Of a stretch of 64,000 nt of DNA, positions 62,200-64,000 are shown piece after piece. The DNA comes from JAVVSR01 sp036654095 (GTDB lineage Bacteria; Bacillota; Clostridia; Christensenellales; CAG-917): positions 1 through 64,000 of the forward strand of contig JAVVSR010000009.1 in the NCBI GenBank assembly GCA_036654095.1. Direction: 5' to 3'. Position 1 is the stretch's first letter. The number at the start of each line of letters is the position of its first letter. The position numbers and the translations under genes were made by a program. The notes below the pieces were generated by a model that saw only the letters and a list, made by a program, of their open reading frames with translations, had not been told where the DNA came from and did no database searches.

Positions 62200-63112
62200 T
62201 GGGTTTACTGACGAGGTATCCAGTGACTTAAATTGTCAAATCGAGCTTTTAACAGAGCTTAAACAGCGCTTTATGTGTCCAAGGACGATAGATGGCAAAA
62301 ATATTGCCGATTATACGCCTGATGAATTTAAAGCTAAAATATTGCCAAAAATTAACGCAAAAGGCATAAAATTTTCAAGCATTGGTTCGCCAATAGGGAA
62401 AATTAAATTGTATGACGATAAGGCCTATGACGCGCAACTGCAAAAACTGAAAAATCTTGTTGAAATAGCAAAAATGGTTGGGTGTAAGTACATACGGACT
62501 TTCTCATTTTTCGTTGATAAAAAGGGAGACTATAATGTTTATTTCCCGAAAGTAGTTGAAAAAATAAAAGGTTTTTTAAAAGTTGTGGAAGGCACAAATA
62601 TTGTATTATTGCACGAAAATGAAAAAAAGATTTACGGAGATACTCCCGAGCGCGCCATTCAACTTTGTAAAGCTGTAAACAGCGAACAATATAAGCTTTG
62701 TTTTGACGCGTCAAACTATATTCAGTGTGGCTGCAATCCCTGGCACGCTTATCGAGCAACAAAACCTTATACGGCCTACTATCATATGAAAGATTGTATC
62801 GACGGCGTTGAAGTTCCGTTGGGGCTAGGGCAGGGACGAATTGAAAAAATCGTACTTGATTTAGTGGCTTCGGGCTATGATGGATTTTTAACTATTGAAC
62901 CTCATACCTTTAGATATGCTGTGATGAAACTGCCGTTTTATTTGTGTCCGCCACTTGCGATGTCTGTTAAAAACAGCCTAAAGGTATTTAGACAAATTGA
63001 CCAAAAAATGAAAATTAAAATGTTTGAAAAAGTAAATCGAAAACAAGTCTATGTGTGGCAGTACGAAAACATGAAAAAATTATTGGATAAGGCAGGCGTC
63101 GTTAATGAATAA
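62186..63112 (+). CDS. Sugar phosphate isomerase/epimerase-like TIM barrel
   Basis: 308 residues. KISGFTDEVSSDLNCQIELL opens the AP-endonuclease-2/xylose-isomerase-like barrel. HENEKKIYGD, CFDASNYIQCG and YHMKDCIDGVEVPLGLGQG carry the metal-binding Glu, Asp and His. It probably isomerises or epimerises a sugar or sugar acid, with the two Gfo/Idh enzymes flanking it acting on the same compound. It overlaps both neighbours. Confidence 0.85.
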   Translation: MIKISGFTDEVSSDLNCQIELLTELKQRFMCPRTIDGKNIADYTPDEFKAKILPKINAKGIKFSSIGSPIGKIKLYDDKAYDAQLQKLKNLVEIAKMVGCKYIRTFSFFVDKKGDYNVYFPKVVEKIKGFLKVVEGTNIVLLHENEKKIYGDTPERAIQLCKAVNSEQYKLCFDASNYIQCGCNPWHAYRATKPYTAYYHMKDCIDGVEVPLGLGQGRIEKIVLDLVASGYDGFLTIEPHTFRYAVMKLPFYLCPPLAMSVKNSLKVFRQIDQKMKIKMFEKVNRKQVYVWQYENMKKLLDKAGVVNE

Positions 63113-64000
63113 AGTTAGATATGGTATTGTAGGAGTTGGCAAACAAGGAAGTTTATATGTTATGTGTTTTAAAAAGTTTAACTTTCTTTTAAAGGGAGCC
63201 GAACTGACTGCCGTATGCGATTGCAACGAGGAACGACGAGCTTGGGCAAAGGAAAATGCGCCCAAAGTTGCCATATTCGATAGTTACAACGAAATGTTTA
63301 AAAGCGGACTTATTGATGTTGTTATGATTGAAACTCCTCACTACTTCCACTCGGAAATCGCTATTGCGGCATTTAAGGCTGGCCTAAATGTGCTTTGCGA
63401 TAAGCCGGCAGGCGTTTATACTAAGCAAGTTCGCGAAATGAACGAGGTCGCGAAACAATATCCAAAGCAACAATTTGGCATGATGTTTAATCAACGTACT
63501 AATCCGCTATATATCAAGGCAAAGGAAATTATTACAAGCGGACAGTTGGGCGAGCTTACTCGCATAGTTTGGATTATTACTAATTGGTATCGTCCGCGCG
63601 CGTACTATGCGCAGGGCGGCTGGCGTGGCACTTGGTGGGGCGAAGGCGGCGGTGTTTTAATTAATCAATGTCCGCATCAACTTGATTTGTTTACTTGGCT
63701 AGCAGGGTTACCCGTGTCGGTCACTAGCACGACTTCCACCGTTGGCCGCGATATAAATGTTGAGAATGACGTTACCGCATATTGTAAATTCAAAAATGGA
63801 GCAACGGGTGTTTTTATTACGTCCACACACGACGCCCCAGGTACGAACAGGCTTGAAATTACAGGGACAGGTGGAAAAATTGTAATCGAAAAGGGAAAAT
63901 TACTTTTTACTAAAAACGAAGTTTTAGAACCAGAATTTAGTAAAACAAATACTAAATTTATGGCAAAGCCAAAAATAAAGAAGTATAAACTAAATTTTGT
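63105..64000 (+). CDS. Gfo/Idh/MocA family dehydrogenase, 3' truncated by window end
   Basis: 298 residues are visible and the frame runs off the end. YGIVGVGKQGSLYVM is the Rossmann motif; CDKPAGVYT is the EKP-equivalent with an Asp in place of Glu. MFNQRTNPLYIKAK and GGWRGTWWGEGGGVLINQ are nearly the same as in the paralogue at 61042. The ATG overlaps the stop of the isomerase gene. Substrate unknown; a sugar acid is likely in this context. Confidence 0.9.
   Translation, partial: MNKVRYGIVGVGKQGSLYVMCFKKFNFLLKGAELTAVCDCNEERRAWAKENAPKVAIFDSYNEMFKSGLIDVVMIETPHYFHSEIAIAAFKAGLNVLCDKPAGVYTKQVREMNEVAKQYPKQQFGMMFNQRTNPLYIKAKEIITSGQLGELTRIVWIITNWYRPRAYYAQGGWRGTWWGEGGGVLINQCPHQLDLFTWLAGLPVSVTSTTSTVGRDINVENDVTAYCKFKNGATGVFITSTHDAPGTNRLEITGTGGKIVIEKGKLLFTKNEVLEPEFSKTNTKFMAKPKIKKYKLNF

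Overview
The window looks like chromosome of a low-GC, spore-forming anaerobic Firmicute, most likely a Clostridia member. This rests on several things seen here: a YyaC-type (DUF1256) spore protein, an HU protein, a yaaO-tmk-holB-ricT block in the Bacillus/Clostridium order, type III glutamine synthetase, an oxygen-sensitive radical-SAM sulfatase maturase, a cysteine T-box, and many near-perfect TTGACA-17-TATAAT promoters with strong Shine-Dalgarno (SD) sites. No rRNA, tRNA, insertion sequence, phage or CRISPR array was recognised. The genus cannot be fixed from sequence alone.

Region 1 (1-6953) is accessory in character. It holds the end of a DUF2075 helicase-like protein, two tandem small transcripts with near-identical promoters, two GNAT acetyltransferases, a DUF3795 cysteine-rich protein, a type I phosphodiesterase-like protein and an ABC-F ATPase. 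Region 2 (7309-15698, minus strand) is one long tungstate/molybdenum-cofactor operon: tupA-tupB-tupC-mogA-moeA-moeA/PBP fusion-moaA-moaC-MOSC. It starts from a consensus promoter followed by a folded leader RNA that may be a Moco/Tuco-type riboswitch. The MPT synthase genes moaD/moaE are not in the window. Region 3 (15961-24843) has ftsH, yyaC, a CvpA-like membrane protein, hup, and a 1260-residue membrane-anchored repeat protein.

Region 4 (25215-33887) has a Cys T-box driving cysE-cysS, then glnN, a striking 12-bp tandem repeat array, a membrane M28-like peptidase, an alpha/beta hydrolase and a PTS_EIIC_2 membrane protein. Region 5 (34086-39072) is the most unusual operon. Two proteins that look like tandem SCP2-fold (sterol-carrier-like) modules flank a class III aminotransferase and a split transketolase. 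Region 6 (39213-43163) has a TPR protein, a D-2-hydroxyacid dehydrogenase, a small secreted protein and a polytopic membrane protein. Region 7 (43407-48473, minus) is a TetR-controlled cluster with a second class III aminotransferase, an FGGY sugar kinase and two class II aldolase-like proteins, one of which has lost its zinc histidines. Regions 5 and 7 both pair a GSA-aminomutase-like enzyme with sugar C-C bond enzymes and may serve related, undescribed chemistry.

Region 8 (48641-58690) is mostly housekeeping: greA-lysS, an anaerobic sulfatase maturase with a Cys-type membrane sulfatase, a lipoprotein, and yaaO-like decarboxylase-tmk-holB-ricT. Region 9 (58802 to the end) is a hexuronate-type catabolic operon: uxuA, an SDR mannonate oxidoreductase, two paralogous Gfo/Idh/MocA dehydrogenases and a sugar-phosphate isomerase-like TIM barrel. 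A tiny gene resembling the tail of a GntR/FCD regulator precedes it.
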